Below the pieces are notes generated by a model that saw nothing but the letters and a program-made list of their open reading frames with translations, searched no databases and was not told the DNA's origin. Position numbers and translations under genes: made by a program. From positions 62,001 through 126,000 of the forward strand of contig NZ_CP013692.1 of NCBI RefSeq assembly GCF_001477625.1: a stretch of DNA of 64,000 bases, read 5' to 3'. Each line of letters begins with the position of its first letter. Within the stretch, counting starts at the first letter, position 1. Below, piece after piece: positions 36,277-45,549 of this stretch. Source of the stretch: Paucibacter sp. KCTC 42545. GTDB taxonomy: Bacteria > Pseudomonadota > Gammaproteobacteria > Burkholderiales > Burkholderiaceae_C.

Positions 36277-37273
36277 AGCCGACTCGGCCGAGTCTGAGCA
36301 TGTGGCCGAGCATAAAGCCGAGCTTGGCCCTGAGCTTGAGGCGCTGCCCAGCTTATTGCAGGACTATCTGCGCCACGCCCGGGTTGAGCGTGGCCTAGCA
36401 CCGCGCAGCTTGGTGATTTACACGCAAGCCCTGCGCCGGTTGCACGCCTTCAGCCTGGAGGGCAAGGGCCTGGATTTGCTGCGCTTGCGGCCCAATCAAG
36501 CGCGTGGCTTGTTGATGCGCATGCACGGCGAGCAAGACCTGGGGCCGCGCAGCATGGCTTTGCAGCTGTCGGTGTGGCGGGGCTTGTACCGCTACCTCGG
36601 CGGCTTGCGTTTGGTGGACCTCAACCCCTTCGACGGTCTGCGTGCGCCCAAGGCCGCCAAGCCTTTGCCCAAGGCCTTGGCGGTGGATGACGCGGTGCAG
36701 TTGGCCGAGCATGCCGACCCTGACGCGGAGCCTGCGGGCGAGGCGCTGGATCGCTGCATCGTCGAGTTGCTTTACGGCTGCGGCCTGCGTGTGTCCGAGC
36801 TGGAGGGGCTGGATGTGGCTGCCAGTGGCACGGCACGCGGCTGGGTGGATGTGCAAGCGGCCGAAGTGCATGTGCTGGGCAAGGGCAGCAAGCGCCGCAG
36901 TGTGCCGGTGGGGCGAGCGGCCTTGCAGGCTTTGCAGGCCTGGCTGGCGCTGCGTGGACAATCGGCCCGGCCGGATGAGCCTGCCTTGCTGGTGGGGGCA
37001 CGCGGCGGGCGCTTAGGTGCATCGCAGATTCGCGCACGGCTGAAGGCGCGCGCGCTGGCGGCGGGCAGCCCCAGCCATGTGCATCCGCATATGCTGCGGC
37101 ATTCTTTTGCCTCGCATTTGCTGCAGTCCAGTGGTGATTTGCGCGCGGTGCAGGAGTTGCTGGGCCACGCCAATATCACCACCACCCAGGTCTATACCCA
37201 GCTGGACTACCAGCACCTGGCCAAGATTTACGACGCCGCGCATCCCCGCGCGAAGTTGACGAGAAAAAAGTAG
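36260..37273 (+). CDS. xerC: Tyrosine recombinase XerC
   Basis: A 337-residue site-specific recombinase that resolves chromosome dimers at dif with XerD. Start is uncertain: GTG 36260 overlaps the end of DUF484 and gives an N-terminus of usual length; GTG 36302 is the alternative. The SAM-like N-domain (LLQDYLRHARVERGLAPRSL) is followed by the catalytic set: Arg in YGCGLRVSELEGL, Lys in GKGSKRRSVPV, HPHMLRHSFASHLL (H-x2-R), LGHANITTT (His) and nucleophile Tyr in QVYTQLD. No dif site was recognised nearby. The gene ends 10 bases before the next frame. Confidence 0.93.
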   Translation: MAARTEADSAESEHVAEHKAELGPELEALPSLLQDYLRHARVERGLAPRSLVIYTQALRRLHAFSLEGKGLDLLRLRPNQARGLLMRMHGEQDLGPRSMALQLSVWRGLYRYLGGLRLVDLNPFDGLRAPKAAKPLPKALAVDDAVQLAEHADPDAEPAGEALDRCIVELLYGCGLRVSELEGLDVAASGTARGWVDVQAAEVHVLGKGSKRRSVPVGRAALQALQAWLALRGQSARPDEPALLVGARGGRLGASQIRARLKARALAAGSPSHVHPHMLRHSFASHLLQSSGDLRAVQELLGHANITTTQVYTQLDYQHLAKIYDAAHPRAKLTRKK

Positions 37274-37283
37274 ACGAGTTGAT

Positions 37284-38867
37284 ATGCCTGTTCGAGTAGT
37301 CATGAAGTTGAGCGCTTTGAGCCTGGCCCTGCTGGTGCCGGCGTGCGCCTGGGCCGCCAAGGGGCCGGTGGCACCCGATGCCATCGAGCCCGGCAGCAGT
37401 GCGGCCAAGCCGGCCGACAGCACGCCGGCCCGCCTGGGCGCGAGCCGCCCCGCCGCCGTGGAGATGAACTGGACACCGATCTCTCTGCCCGATGGCGGCA
37501 AGACCGCCATGCTGGGCGGCAGCTACTTGATGGCGGTGGACGATAGCTGGGGCTTTGGCCCCAGCGCCTACGTCACGGCCAAGGGCAATTACGGCGGCAT
37601 CTTCACCCTTGGGCTGACGGCCCAGCGGCGCTGGAATATCGGCAGCAGCACCCACTTCGCGGCCGGCCTCTATGTCGGCGCCGGTGGCGGCCTGAGTTCG
37701 GAAAAGCTGCGCTTTGGCGGCGGCCTGATGCTGCGCCCCGAGTTGTCCATCCGCACCGAGATGGGCGACTGGTATGCGGGCGTAGGCGTGGCGATGATCC
37801 GCTTCCCCAGCGGCACGGTCAGCGATACCAGCTACACCGTGGTGCTGGGCAAGGCCAATAACTTCGCCAGCTTCCTGCCCAGTGATTCGGGCCGCCGCGG
37901 CCGCGCCGGCGCACGCACCGGCTTAGGCTTTGATGAGGTGATGCTTTACGGCGGCGTGGATAAACCGAGCAGCCGCACGCAAAACCGCAGCGGTGTACCC
38001 AGCACCGGGCGCATGGGCAAGGCCGGTGCCGACCTGCGCCAGTACATTGCCGACGGCAGCTGGTGGGGTGTGGAAGCGGCCGGCGCGGCCCAAGGCGGCG
38101 CCGACGGCTATATGGAAATTCTCGCCAATGCCGGCCAGGACTGGGCCATCGGCTCGCCCAAGTTGCGCCTGGGTGGGCAACTGGGCCTGGGCTTGGGCGG
38201 CGGCGGCAATGTGGACACCGGCAACGGCTGGCTCTTGCGCGCCGGCCCTAGCCTGCGCTGGGTCACGCCCTGGGGGCCGAGCCTGCGCCTGGAGGCGGGT
38301 TGGACGCAGGCGGTGACGGGGCATTTCTCGGGCAGCTTTGTGCGCTTAGGGCTGGGCATGCCGCTGGACATCACACCCTCCAGTTCCGCCGCATGGGGCA
38401 GCGGCGATGTGGATCAAGGCGTGGTGCGCACCAGCCAGATTTTTGCCAGCGTCGTGCACTTGCCTGATGTGCTGTTCAAAGACGGCACGCGCGAGGCGAT
38501 CAGCCAGTACAACATGATTCTGACCCGCGAGCTGTCTCCCCATGTCTACGGCGTGGCCCAGGCGGGCAGCGCGGCGGTGGGCCGGGCCGGGGCCTATTCC
38601 ATCGGCCTGTTTGGTATGGGCGTGCAAAGCGAGCCTTGGGGCGCTTGGCGCCTGGGCGCCGAAGCCCTGGTGGGCGCAGCCGGCGGCGGCGGCGTGGCCG
38701 TGGGCGGCGGCGCGGTGGGGCAGGGCGAGTTGTGGGCGCAGTGGGAAGGTGAGCGCCTGCGGCTGCGCGCCGGCCTGGGCCAATGGCGCAGCTTGCGGCA
38801 TGCCGAGCAGTCCTCGCCCTTGTTCAGTGTTTCGGTGGGCTATGCCTACGGCACTTTGGCCCGTTGA
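37284..38867 (+). CDS. Hypothetical exported outer-membrane-type protein
   Basis: A 527-residue protein that I do not recognise. ATG 37284 or ATG 37302 opens a signal peptide (MKLSALSLALLVPACAWAA). The rest is very rich in Gly and alternating hydrophobic residues, as in beta-barrels: SYLMAVDDSWGFGPSAYV, HFAAGLYVGAGGGLSSEKLR, LRLGGQLGLGLGGGG, SFVRLGLGMPLDI, LGAEALVGAAGGGGVAVGGG and the last strand PLFSVSVGYAYGTLAR. The final residue is Arg, not the usual aromatic. It lies 10 bases after xerC and may be co-transcribed. An outer-membrane barrel is an inference from composition. Confidence 0.65.
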   Translation: MPVRVVMKLSALSLALLVPACAWAAKGPVAPDAIEPGSSAAKPADSTPARLGASRPAAVEMNWTPISLPDGGKTAMLGGSYLMAVDDSWGFGPSAYVTAKGNYGGIFTLGLTAQRRWNIGSSTHFAAGLYVGAGGGLSSEKLRFGGGLMLRPELSIRTEMGDWYAGVGVAMIRFPSGTVSDTSYTVVLGKANNFASFLPSDSGRRGRAGARTGLGFDEVMLYGGVDKPSSRTQNRSGVPSTGRMGKAGADLRQYIADGSWWGVEAAGAAQGGADGYMEILANAGQDWAIGSPKLRLGGQLGLGLGGGGNVDTGNGWLLRAGPSLRWVTPWGPSLRLEAGWTQAVTGHFSGSFVRLGLGMPLDITPSSSAAWGSGDVDQGVVRTSQIFASVVHLPDVLFKDGTREAISQYNMILTRELSPHVYGVAQAGSAAVGRAGAYSIGLFGMGVQSEPWGAWRLGAEALVGAAGGGGVAVGGGAVGQGELWAQWEGERLRLRAGLGQWRSLRHAEQSSPLFSVSVGYAYGTLAR

Positions 38868-38936
38868 TTATTTGAAAGGCGCTGACGCTCAAGAGCAGCG
38901 CCACGGCGTTCAAGCCGAGTCCTAGAAAGTATTGCC

Positions 38937-40121
38937 ATGAAAAAAGTTGTCATACGCGCCGGTAAAGAGCGTTCACTGCAGCGCCGCCACCCCTGGGTGT
39001 TTGAAGGCTCGGTCGCGCGCGGCGGTGCCGATGCGGGCGAGACGGTGCGGGTGGAGTCGGCCGAAGGCCTGTTCCTGTGCTGGGGCGCTTTCAGCCCCAA
39101 GTCCAATATCCGCGTGCGGGCCTGGAGCTTTGACGAGGCTCAGCGCATCGACGCAGCCTTCTTCCAGCAACGCATTGCCAAGGCCCTGGCCATGCGCACG
39201 CGCTTGCCGATTGCGTCTGACGCCGTGCGCCTGATTCATGGCGAGGCCGATGGCCTACCGGGCTTGATCGTGGACCGCTACGGCGACACCTTGGTGGCGC
39301 AGTTCCTGTCCGCCGGGGTGGAGCGCTGGAAGGCCGTCATCATCGACGCCTTGATGGCCGCCACGGGCTTGAACCGCTTGTACGAGCGCTCCGACGCGCA
39401 GGTGCGGGAACTGGAGGGCCTGCCCCAGCAAACCGGCTGGCTGCGCGGCGAGGGCGAGACCGAAATCATCATCCAAGAGCACCAGTGGTGCCTGAGCCTG
39501 GATGTGGCCGAGGGCCACAAAACCGGCTACTACCTCGACCAGCGCGATAACCGCAAGAAGTTTGCCGACAGCGTGCGCCAGTACGGCTGCAAGTCGGTGC
39601 TGAACTGCTTCAGCTACACCGGCGGCTTCTCGGTGGCGGCCCTGGCGGGCGGCGCCACCGAGGTGATCAGCGTGGACTCCTCCGCGCCGGCCCTGGCGCG
39701 AGCCGATGCGCATGTGCGCCTGAACGGCTTTGAGCCCGGCCACCACCGCAGCCTGGATGCCGACGTCAACGCCACCTTGCGCAACTTCCTCAAGGAAGGC
39801 CGGACCTTTGACGCCATCGTGCTCGACCCACCCAAGTTCGCGCCCACCGTGGCGCATGCCGAGCGGGCCGCGCGCGCCTACAAAGACATCAACCGTCTGG
39901 GTCTGCGCCTGCTGGCGCCCGGTGGCTTGTTGTTCACCTTCTCATGCTCGGGTGGCATCAGCCCCGATCTGTTCCACAAGATCGTTGCGGGCGCGGGCCT
40001 GGATGCACAGGCCGACGGCTACATCCTCGACCGCGTTGGCGCTACGCCCGATCACCCGCAAACCATCAACTTCCCTGAGGGCGAGTACCTCAAGGGCTTG
40101 CTGGTGCTGAAGGCGGCCTGA
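38937..40121 (+). CDS. rlmI: 23S rRNA (cytosine-5) methyltransferase, RlmI family
   Basis: A 394-residue class I methyltransferase. An N-terminal PUA-like domain (KKVVIRAGKERSLQRRHPWV; VESAEGLFLCWGAFSPKSNI) leads to IHGEADGLPGLIVDRYGDTL, a middle domain, then the Rossmann fold: GYYLDQRDNRKKF, VLNCFSYTGGFSVAALAGGA, VSVDSS in outline, IVLDPPKFAP and FTFSCSGGISPDLF with the catalytic Cys. RlmI of E. coli methylates C1962 of 23S rRNA. Stand-alone gene; convergent with the Lrp-type gene. Confidence 0.92.
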   Translation: MKKVVIRAGKERSLQRRHPWVFEGSVARGGADAGETVRVESAEGLFLCWGAFSPKSNIRVRAWSFDEAQRIDAAFFQQRIAKALAMRTRLPIASDAVRLIHGEADGLPGLIVDRYGDTLVAQFLSAGVERWKAVIIDALMAATGLNRLYERSDAQVRELEGLPQQTGWLRGEGETEIIIQEHQWCLSLDVAEGHKTGYYLDQRDNRKKFADSVRQYGCKSVLNCFSYTGGFSVAALAGGATEVISVDSSAPALARADAHVRLNGFEPGHHRSLDADVNATLRNFLKEGRTFDAIVLDPPKFAPTVAHAERAARAYKDINRLGLRLLAPGGLLFTFSCSGGISPDLFHKIVAGAGLDAQADGYILDRVGATPDHPQTINFPEGEYLKGLLVLKAA

Positions 40122-40197
40122 ACCTGAGTTGGCCCGGTGGCTGCTGGGCTGCAGGGCCGTTTTGGCCGGCGCTGGCCGGCTGGCCCGATCAGCCCAA

Positions 40198-40677
40198 TCA
40201 GCCCTGAGGCAGCGCCACGCTGGGCTCGAACTTGGCGCGGAACACGCTGAAAAACGCCTTCACATTGCGCACATTGGCGTCTTGCGTGAACAGGCGCTGC
40301 ACCAGGGCGTGATAGGCCGGCATATCGGCCACTTGCAAGATCAGCACAAAGTCCGGCCCCGGCGAGACGCGGTAGCACTGCTGCACCGCCGCGTCTTGCT
40401 GCACCTTGGCTTCAAAGGCGGCCAGATGCTCTGCGCCTTGGCGGTCCAGGGTGATTTCGACGATGGCGCTCAGGCTTGGCCCCAGCTTTTCGGGCGCCAG
40501 CAAGGCGATGCGCCGGGTGATGATGCCGGCATCCACCAAGCGCTTGACGCGCCGCAAACAGGTGGCGGGCGACACATGGGCGGCGGCCGCCAAGTCCTGG
40601 TTGGATTGCGCCGCATCGCGCTGCAGCAGATCGAGGATGCGCAAGTCCGCGGCGTCGAGATTCAATAATTCATTCAT
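40198..40677 (-). CDS. Lrp/AsnC-family transcriptional regulator
   Basis: A 159-residue regulator. The N-terminal helix-turn-helix reads LDAADLRILDLLQRDAAQSN and LAAAAHVSPATCLRRVKRLVDAGII. The C-terminal RAM/AsnC ligand domain has VEITLDRQGAEHLAAFEAKV, VSPGPDFVLILQVADMPAYHAL and VRNVKAFFSVFRAKFEP. The gene is divergent from glmS, a pairing seen in other Burkholderiales, and an inverted repeat sits in the gap. It may respond to an amino acid or to an amino-sugar related signal; the ligand is not predictable. Confidence 0.92.
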   Translation of the reverse strand: MNELLNLDAADLRILDLLQRDAAQSNQDLAAAAHVSPATCLRRVKRLVDAGIITRRIALLAPEKLGPSLSAIVEITLDRQGAEHLAAFEAKVQQDAAVQQCYRVSPGPDFVLILQVADMPAYHALVQRLFTQDANVRNVKAFFSVFRAKFEPSVALPQG

Positions 40678-40730
40678 ATTTTTGTCATTCGTGAAATTAT
40701 TGTTCTTGAAAATTGACTGCTGAATGATTG

Positions 40731-40755
40731 TTTCAAAAATGCCGATATTTTGAAA
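40731..40755. promoter_or_regulatory. Inverted repeat TTTCAAAA-N9-TTTTGAAA before glmS
   Basis: Two perfect 8-base arms separated by 9 bases in an AT-rich gap between the Lrp-type gene and glmS, 64 bases before the glmS ATG. AT-rich imperfect palindromes are typical Lrp/AsnC sites. Candidate operator. Confidence 0.5.
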
Positions 40756-40818
40756 GCAAAGATTTCGCCTGACTGCCTACGATGCAAGCCATTCAAGTCA
40801 ACGCGAGAGCAGCAAATC

Positions 40819-42690
40819 ATGTGTGGAATCGTCGGATCGGTCAGCCAGCGCAATATCGTCCCCATCTTGATCGAAGGCCTCAAGCGCCTGGAATACCGCG
40901 GCTATGACTCCTGCGGCGTGGCCGTGCACCAAGACGGCAGCCTGAAGCGCGCCCGCAGCACCTCCCGCGTGGCCGAGCTGATGGGCTTGGCGGCTGAGGA
41001 CGGCATCGTCTCCGGCACCGGCATCGCCCACACCCGCTGGGCCACCCATGGCGCGCCGGCCGTGCACAACGCCCACCCGCATTTCTCGCAAGGCCCGGGC
41101 GCCAGCGCCGACAGCGTCGGCCGCATCGCTCTGGTCCACAACGGCATCATCGAGAACCACGATGAGCTGCGCGCCGAACTCAAGCTCAAGGGCTACCAGT
41201 TCAGCAGCCAGACCGACACCGAGGTGATCGCCCATCTGGTGGACCACCTCTACAACGGCGACCTGCTCGAAGCCGTTCAACAAGCCCTGCCGCGCCTGAA
41301 GGGCGCTTATGCCGTGGCCGTGTTCTGCCGCGATGAACCGCACCGCGTGATCGCCGCCCGCGAGGGCTCGCCTCTGGTGCTGGGCCTTGGCATGGACGCC
41401 GCGCACGCCGAGAACTTTGTCGCCTCCGACGCCATGGCCCTGGCCGGCGTGACCGATCAGATCGTCTACCTGGAAGAGGGCGATGTGGTGGACCTGCAGC
41501 TGGGCCGTTACTGGATCAGTACGCTGAACGCTGAGACTGGCCGTTATGAGCCCGCCGAGCGCCCCGTGCGCACGGTGCATGCCCACAGCGGCGCGGCCGA
41601 GCTGGGCCCCTATCGCCATTACATGCAGAAGGAAATCTTCGAGCAGCCCGAGGCCATCGCCAACACCCTGGAAGGCGTGGTGGGCATCAGCCCTGAGCTG
41701 TTTGGCGACGGCGCGTACAGCATCTTCAAAGAAATCGACTCGGTGTTGATCTTGGCCTGCGGCACGAGCTTTTACTCTGGCTCCACCGCCAAGTACTGGC
41801 TGGAATCGATTGCCAAGATCCCCACCAGCGTGGAGATCGCCAGCGAGTACCGCTACCGCGACAGCGTGCCCAACCCGCGCACCCTGGTTGTCACCATCAG
41901 CCAAAGCGGCGAAACGGCCGACACCCTGGCCGCCCTCAAACATGCCCGCAGCCTGGGCATGAAGCACACGCTGACGGTTTGCAATGTGGCCACCAGCGCC
42001 ATGGTGCGCGAGTGCGAACTGGCCTACATCACCCGCGCCGGCGCCGAGATCGGCGTGGCCTCCACCAAAGCCTTCACCACCCAACTGGTGGGCCTGTTCA
42101 TGCTGACGTTGGCGCTGGCCCAAACTCGCGGCTTCTTGACTGAAGAACAAGAAGCCGAGCACCTGAAGGCGCTGCGACATCTGCCCGTGGCCGTGCAAGC
42201 CGTGCTGGCGCTGGAGCCGCAAGTCATCGCCTGGAGCGAAGAATTCGCCCGCAAGGAAAACGCCTTGTTCCTGGGCCGTGGCCTGCACTACCCCATCGCC
42301 CTGGAAGGCGCGCTCAAGCTCAAGGAAATCAGCTATATCCATGCCGAGGCCTACCCCGCCGGTGAGCTCAAGCACGGCCCGCTGGCCCTGGTAACGGCCG
42401 AGATGCCTGTGGTGACGGTTGCCCCGAACGACACCTTGCTGGAAAAGCTGAAAAGCAATATGCAGGAAGTCCGCGCCCGCGGCGGCCAGTTGTACGTGTT
42501 CGCCGACGGCGACACGCAGATTGAAAGCGAAGCCGGTTTGCATGTGATCCGCATGCCCGAACACTACGGCGCCCTGAGCCCCATCCTGCACACCGTCCCG
42601 CTTCAGCTGCTGGCGTATCACACCGCTTGCGCACGCGGCACCGATGTCGACAAGCCCAGAAACCTCGCAAAAAGTGTCACTGTGGAATAA
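40819..42690 (+). CDS. glmS: Glutamine-fructose-6-phosphate aminotransferase (isomerizing)
   Basis: A 623-residue enzyme forming glucosamine-6-phosphate, the first step to UDP-GlcNAc. ATG 40819 gives the required MCGIVG with Cys at position 2 as the glutaminase nucleophile; [20 protein letters not shown] [11 protein letters not shown] and [12 protein letters not shown] follow. Two SIS domains carry [34 protein letters not shown], and [20 protein letters not shown] with the catalytic Lys/Glu region; the C-terminus KSVTVE is invariant. No glmS ribozyme is expected in this phylum and none was seen. Confidence 0.97.
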   Translation: MCGIVGSVSQRNIVPILIEGLKRLEYRGYDSCGVAVHQDGSLKRARSTSRVAELMGLAAEDGIVSGTGIAHTRWATHGAPAVHNAHPHFSQGPGASADSVGRIALVHNGIIENHDELRAELKLKGYQFSSQTDTEVIAHLVDHLYNGDLLEAVQQALPRLKGAYAVAVFCRDEPHRVIAAREGSPLVLGLGMDAAHAENFVASDAMALAGVTDQIVYLEEGDVVDLQLGRYWISTLNAETGRYEPAERPVRTVHAHSGAAELGPYRHYMQKEIFEQPEAIANTLEGVVGISPELFGDGAYSIFKEIDSVLILACGTSFYSGSTAKYWLESIAKIPTSVEIASEYRYRDSVPNPRTLVVTISQSGETADTLAALKHARSLGMKHTLTVCNVATSAMVRECELAYITRAGAEIGVASTKAFTTQLVGLFMLTLALAQTRGFLTEEQEAEHLKALRHLPVAVQAVLALEPQVIAWSEEFARKENALFLGRGLHYPIALEGALKLKEISYIHAEAYPAGELKHGPLALVTAEMPVVTVAPNDTLLEKLKSNMQEVRARGGQLYVFADGDTQIESEAGLHVIRMPEHYGALSPILHTVPLQLLAYHTACARGTDVDKPRNLAKSVTVE

Positions 42691-42847
42691 GCGTTAGGGT
42701 CGTTTTCGCAGTTGTTTCCGGCAATTAAAGTCGTAAGCACGGCTTGAATCCCCACGCGGCCTGGCGACCCATAATCCGATTGCGGGAACAAGCTCCGCCA
42801 TGTGGTGGGGCTTAGCGTCAAGTAACAGTCTGGAAGTAGCAAAGTTT

Positions 42848-43084
42848 ATGGATTCGATCCCGATAGTCTTTTTTGCGTTCAAAGCTCTGGTGTTGGGCAT
42901 TGGCATGTTCGTTGCCATCAAATGGCATTACGACCAGGAGAGGAGATATAAGAATACGGAGCTGCGCGCGGTGCTTCTCACGAGCGCCAAAGTGACCCTA
43001 TTCTTCTTGCTGTCGGCCTTGGGCTTGGTGATCGCCACCTTCGCCCTGGCTGAGAAGTTCGGTTTGGACTTGACCTTGCCGTGA
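42848..43084 (+). CDS. Small predicted membrane protein, hypothetical
   Basis: A 78-residue frame from ATG 42848 encoding two hydrophobic segments, VFFAFKALVLGIGMFVAI (about 8-25) and VTLFFLLSALGLVIATFAL (about 48-66), separated by a charged loop HYDQERRYKNTELR. The alternation of hydrophobic helices and a basic loop looks like a real two-span inner-membrane protein. There is no strong ribosome binding site and no family that I recognise. Base composition is lower in GC than its neighbours, which hints at an accessory gene. Confidence 0.5.
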   Translation: MDSIPIVFFAFKALVLGIGMFVAIKWHYDQERRYKNTELRAVLLTSAKVTLFFLLSALGLVIATFALAEKFGLDLTLP

Positions 43085-43543
43085 TGGAAGAAAGCAGCCG
43101 GCCGATGTCCGGTGATGTGGCGGCAATTCCCCGGTCAGCAGGGCAAACGTAGCGAATAGGCGGTGCCGCGGAATTGCGGCAGCATGATCACCCGGCACTG
43201 CATCGCATCGGCCTGAAGGGACCGCCTTCAATGGCCGCTATCCGGCCATGAATCCGGGCTGTTGGAAGCCGCTTCGGGCACGAAGCAGTCCCGCACGTGC
43301 TGAGTACGAAAGGACGCGGTCGCTGGAAAGGCGCCGGTCGCCATGGGGCGCGAGCTTCGGCCAATCGGTCCGCTCGGGCGATACGTTTTCGGCCACCGTG
43401 GCTACGAGCCCTGTGTCTACGACTCTAGTTGTCGAGAACAGCTGTGACCCTATCGATAGGGGCTGTCATGGGAAAATGAGCGGTGTCAGTCTGATTTGGG
43501 GCTGCGACCTCGACTATCTACCTTTGCTGCCATCAGACCGCTC
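43085..43543. other. Gene-poor region before truD
   Basis: About 460 bases without a supported gene. The reading frames present have no recognisable domains. The only structure is a perfect 14-base palindrome CCCTATCGATAGGG at 43448-43461, about 83 bases before truD. It may be an operator, or the scar of an insertion. Confidence 0.45.
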
Positions 43544-44560
43544 ATGACCGACGCCCAGTACTTGACCTTGCCGCAGTGGCCCAACGCTTATCCGGCCAGT
43601 GGCGCCAGCGCCACCTTGAAACTCCTCAACGAGGATTTCGTCGTGACCGAGTTGCCGCTGCAGCTGCCCTCCGGTGCGGGTGAGCACATCTGGCTGGACG
43701 TCGAGAAGAACGGCGCCAACACTGCCTTCGTTGCTCAGCAGCTGGCCGATGCCGTTGGCGTGCAGGAATGGGACGTGGGCTATGCCGGCCTCAAGGACCG
43801 CTACGCCATCACCCGTCAGTGGTTCAGCATCTATTTGCCCAAGGGCGAGACGCCGGACCTGACCCAGCTTCAGCATCCGGAATTCAAGGTGCTGAGCCAG
43901 AGCCGCCACGTGAAAAAGCTGCGCCCCGGTGATTTGCAGGGCAACCGCTTCCGCATCGTGCTGCGTGAGGTGACGGGGGATCGCGACGCGATCGAGGCCA
44001 ATCTGAAAGCCGTGGCGTCACAGGGCGTGCCCAACTACTTCGGCGCTCAGCGTTTCGGCCATGACGGCGGCAACGTCGAACAGGGCCGGGCCATGCTGGC
44101 GCGCGAAATCCGCGTGCGCAACCCGAAGAAGAAGGGCATCTACCTGTCGGCGGTGCGCTCCTTCGTCTTCAATGAAGTGCTGGCGCTGCGCATTCAGCAG
44201 GGGCTCTGGGGTCAGACCTTGCCTGGCGACGTGATGGACGAGGCGGGCCGGCCCACCGGACCGCTCTGGGGACGAGGCCGCGTGATCACCACCGATCAAG
44301 CGCAGGCTCTGGAAAACGGCGTGGCTGAACGCAATGCCACCTTGTGCGACGGCATGGAGCACGCCGGTCTGGATCAGCAGCGTCGCGCCCTGGTGGCGAG
44401 CCCGGTGGACATGTCATGGGAATGGCCGCAAGCCGATCAGCTGGTGCTCACGTTTTCTTTGCTCGCCGGGAATTACGCCACCTCCGTTCTGAGCGAAATC
44501 CTCCGCACCACGGAGCCTGAGCGGCACACCGATAACAACGAGCCCGCCGCTGTCGAATGA
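43544..44560 (+). CDS. truD: tRNA pseudouridine(13) synthase TruD
   Basis: A 338-residue pseudouridine synthase acting on U13 of tRNA(Glu). ATG 43544 opens TDAQYLTLPQWPNAYPASG. Family marks: LKLLNEDFVVTELP, GEHIWLDVEKNGANT, and the catalytic GYAGLKDRYAITRQWFS, whose Asp is the nucleophile; then LRPGDLQGNRFRIVLR, GVPNYFGAQRFGHDGGN, and FSLLAGNYATSVLSEIL. Length is typical. It is flanked by a gene-poor region on one side and a terminator on the other, so it stands alone. I could not judge whether it is native or acquired. Confidence 0.95.
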   Translation: MTDAQYLTLPQWPNAYPASGASATLKLLNEDFVVTELPLQLPSGAGEHIWLDVEKNGANTAFVAQQLADAVGVQEWDVGYAGLKDRYAITRQWFSIYLPKGETPDLTQLQHPEFKVLSQSRHVKKLRPGDLQGNRFRIVLREVTGDRDAIEANLKAVASQGVPNYFGAQRFGHDGGNVEQGRAMLAREIRVRNPKKKGIYLSAVRSFVFNEVLALRIQQGLWGQTLPGDVMDEAGRPTGPLWGRGRVITTDQAQALENGVAERNATLCDGMEHAGLDQQRRALVASPVDMSWEWPQADQLVLTFSLLAGNYATSVLSEILRTTEPERHTDNNEPAAVE

Positions 44561-44712
44561 CGGGGTACTGACATCGGGTTGACGGGGGCAGGATCTGCTT
44601 CGGGCGCGCCGGGTATCCATCTTTCCAGCCGCTTTCCCGTCGGTGTTTTCACACTCCCGATTGGGCGGGCGGCCATCCCCGCCGTGCAGACTAAAAGCGG
44701 CCGACACAAGAA

Positions 44713-44734
44713 AAAAGGCGCCTCGGCGCCTTTT
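44713..44734. terminator. Bidirectional terminator between truD and CHRD gene
   Basis: GGCGCC-TC-GGCGCC with A and T tracts on either side. It lies between convergent genes. Confidence 0.88.
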
Positions 44735-44804
44735 CCATTTTTCGAACAGCGGTGTGCCGCAATCGGCGCTGGAGCTGTCGCTCGCTCCGACAGGTCGATG
44801 GCCC

Positions 44805-45230
44805 TCAGGGCTTCAGCTGCACGCGGAGTTCGCCGCCCTTGTTGGCTTCGCTGTGGACGTTCACATAGAGCTCGCCGGCTTGGTAGGCCTTCATGCCTTC
44901 GGCGTCGAGCTTGGCGCCTGCGGGCACCATCCATTCGCCCTCAGCGCCCGCCGTCAAGGGGATGAGGACCGGGCCGTTCTTGCCAGCGGCGCCGCGGTGG
45001 ATGTGCGCCATCGTGCCCTTGACGCCCATGGTCTTGACGCTGCCGCTGACCGTGCCATCGGCCGCGATGGTGATGTTGCCCGTGCCGCTCGCGCTCGTCG
45101 TCACCGGCGGGACTTCATTGGCGCCGCTCAGTACCAAATCGGCCGCAAACGCAGTTCCGGCCGCGAGGGTGATGACGAGCGCGGCGATCGAGGAGGCGAG
45201 GCGAGGGAGGTGAGAAGTCTTGGTCATCAT
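44805..45230 (-). CDS. Exported CHRD-domain protein
   Basis: A 141-residue protein. ATG 45230 (or 45227) follows GGAGACTC. A signal peptide of about 29 residues ends ALVITLAAGTAFAA. The single CHRD domain reads LVLSGANEVPPVTTSASGTG, ITIAADGTVSGSVKTMGVKG, MAHIHRGAAGKNGPVLIPL and LYVNVHSEANKGGELRVQL. In animals CHRD occurs in chordin; in bacteria these small periplasmic or surface proteins have no assigned role. It ends just before the shared terminator. Confidence 0.9.
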   Translation of the reverse strand: MMTKTSHLPRLASSIAALVITLAAGTAFAADLVLSGANEVPPVTTSASGTGNITIAADGTVSGSVKTMGVKGTMAHIHRGAAGKNGPVLIPLTAGAEGEWMVPAGAKLDAEGMKAYQAGELYVNVHSEANKGGELRVQLKP

Positions 45231-45549
45231 GAGTCTCCGGTGTCGAGTGGTAGAGGGCGAACCGAGCGGGGGCCGGCCGCCTGCATCATGCGCGAGTAAC
45301 AGCCCCCCTGCAACCCGGAGGGTGATCGCCTGGTGGGGCGACCGAGCGGCGACCTGCCAATGCGCGGGCCTCTCACATGCGCCGTCTAGATGTTCGCCGG
45401 GCGCCAAGCGCCGACATGCCTGGCCATCGCGGCAAAAGACAGCGGTTGGACTCGGTCGCGAGCTGACCGTCCCGGCCAAAAGCGACCGTTCCAATCTCTG
45501 CGGCTAGACATCCCTGCAATGGTGCACCTGGCGGCTGGCCTAGGCGGAG
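45231..45549. other. Intergenic region, no gene recognised
   Basis: About 320 bases between the CHRD gene and the end of a sensor-kinase gene. It has no supported frame, no clear hairpin terminator, and no repeat. It should contain the promoter of the CHRD gene. Confidence 0.4.

Noticed and set aside
40798..42621. A 607-codon open frame antisense to glmS
   Set aside because: glmS on the plus strand has every catalytic motif; the antisense frame shows no family and no ribosome binding site.
43138..43180. GGGCAAAC segment as a possible second GEMM riboswitch
   Set aside because: It lacks ACGCAAAGCC, the GNRA stem and the tetraloop receptor.
43248..43547. A 99-codon frame upstream of truD
   Set aside because: Arg/Ser-rich with no hydrophobic core or domain, and it runs into the truD start; more like non-coding DNA.
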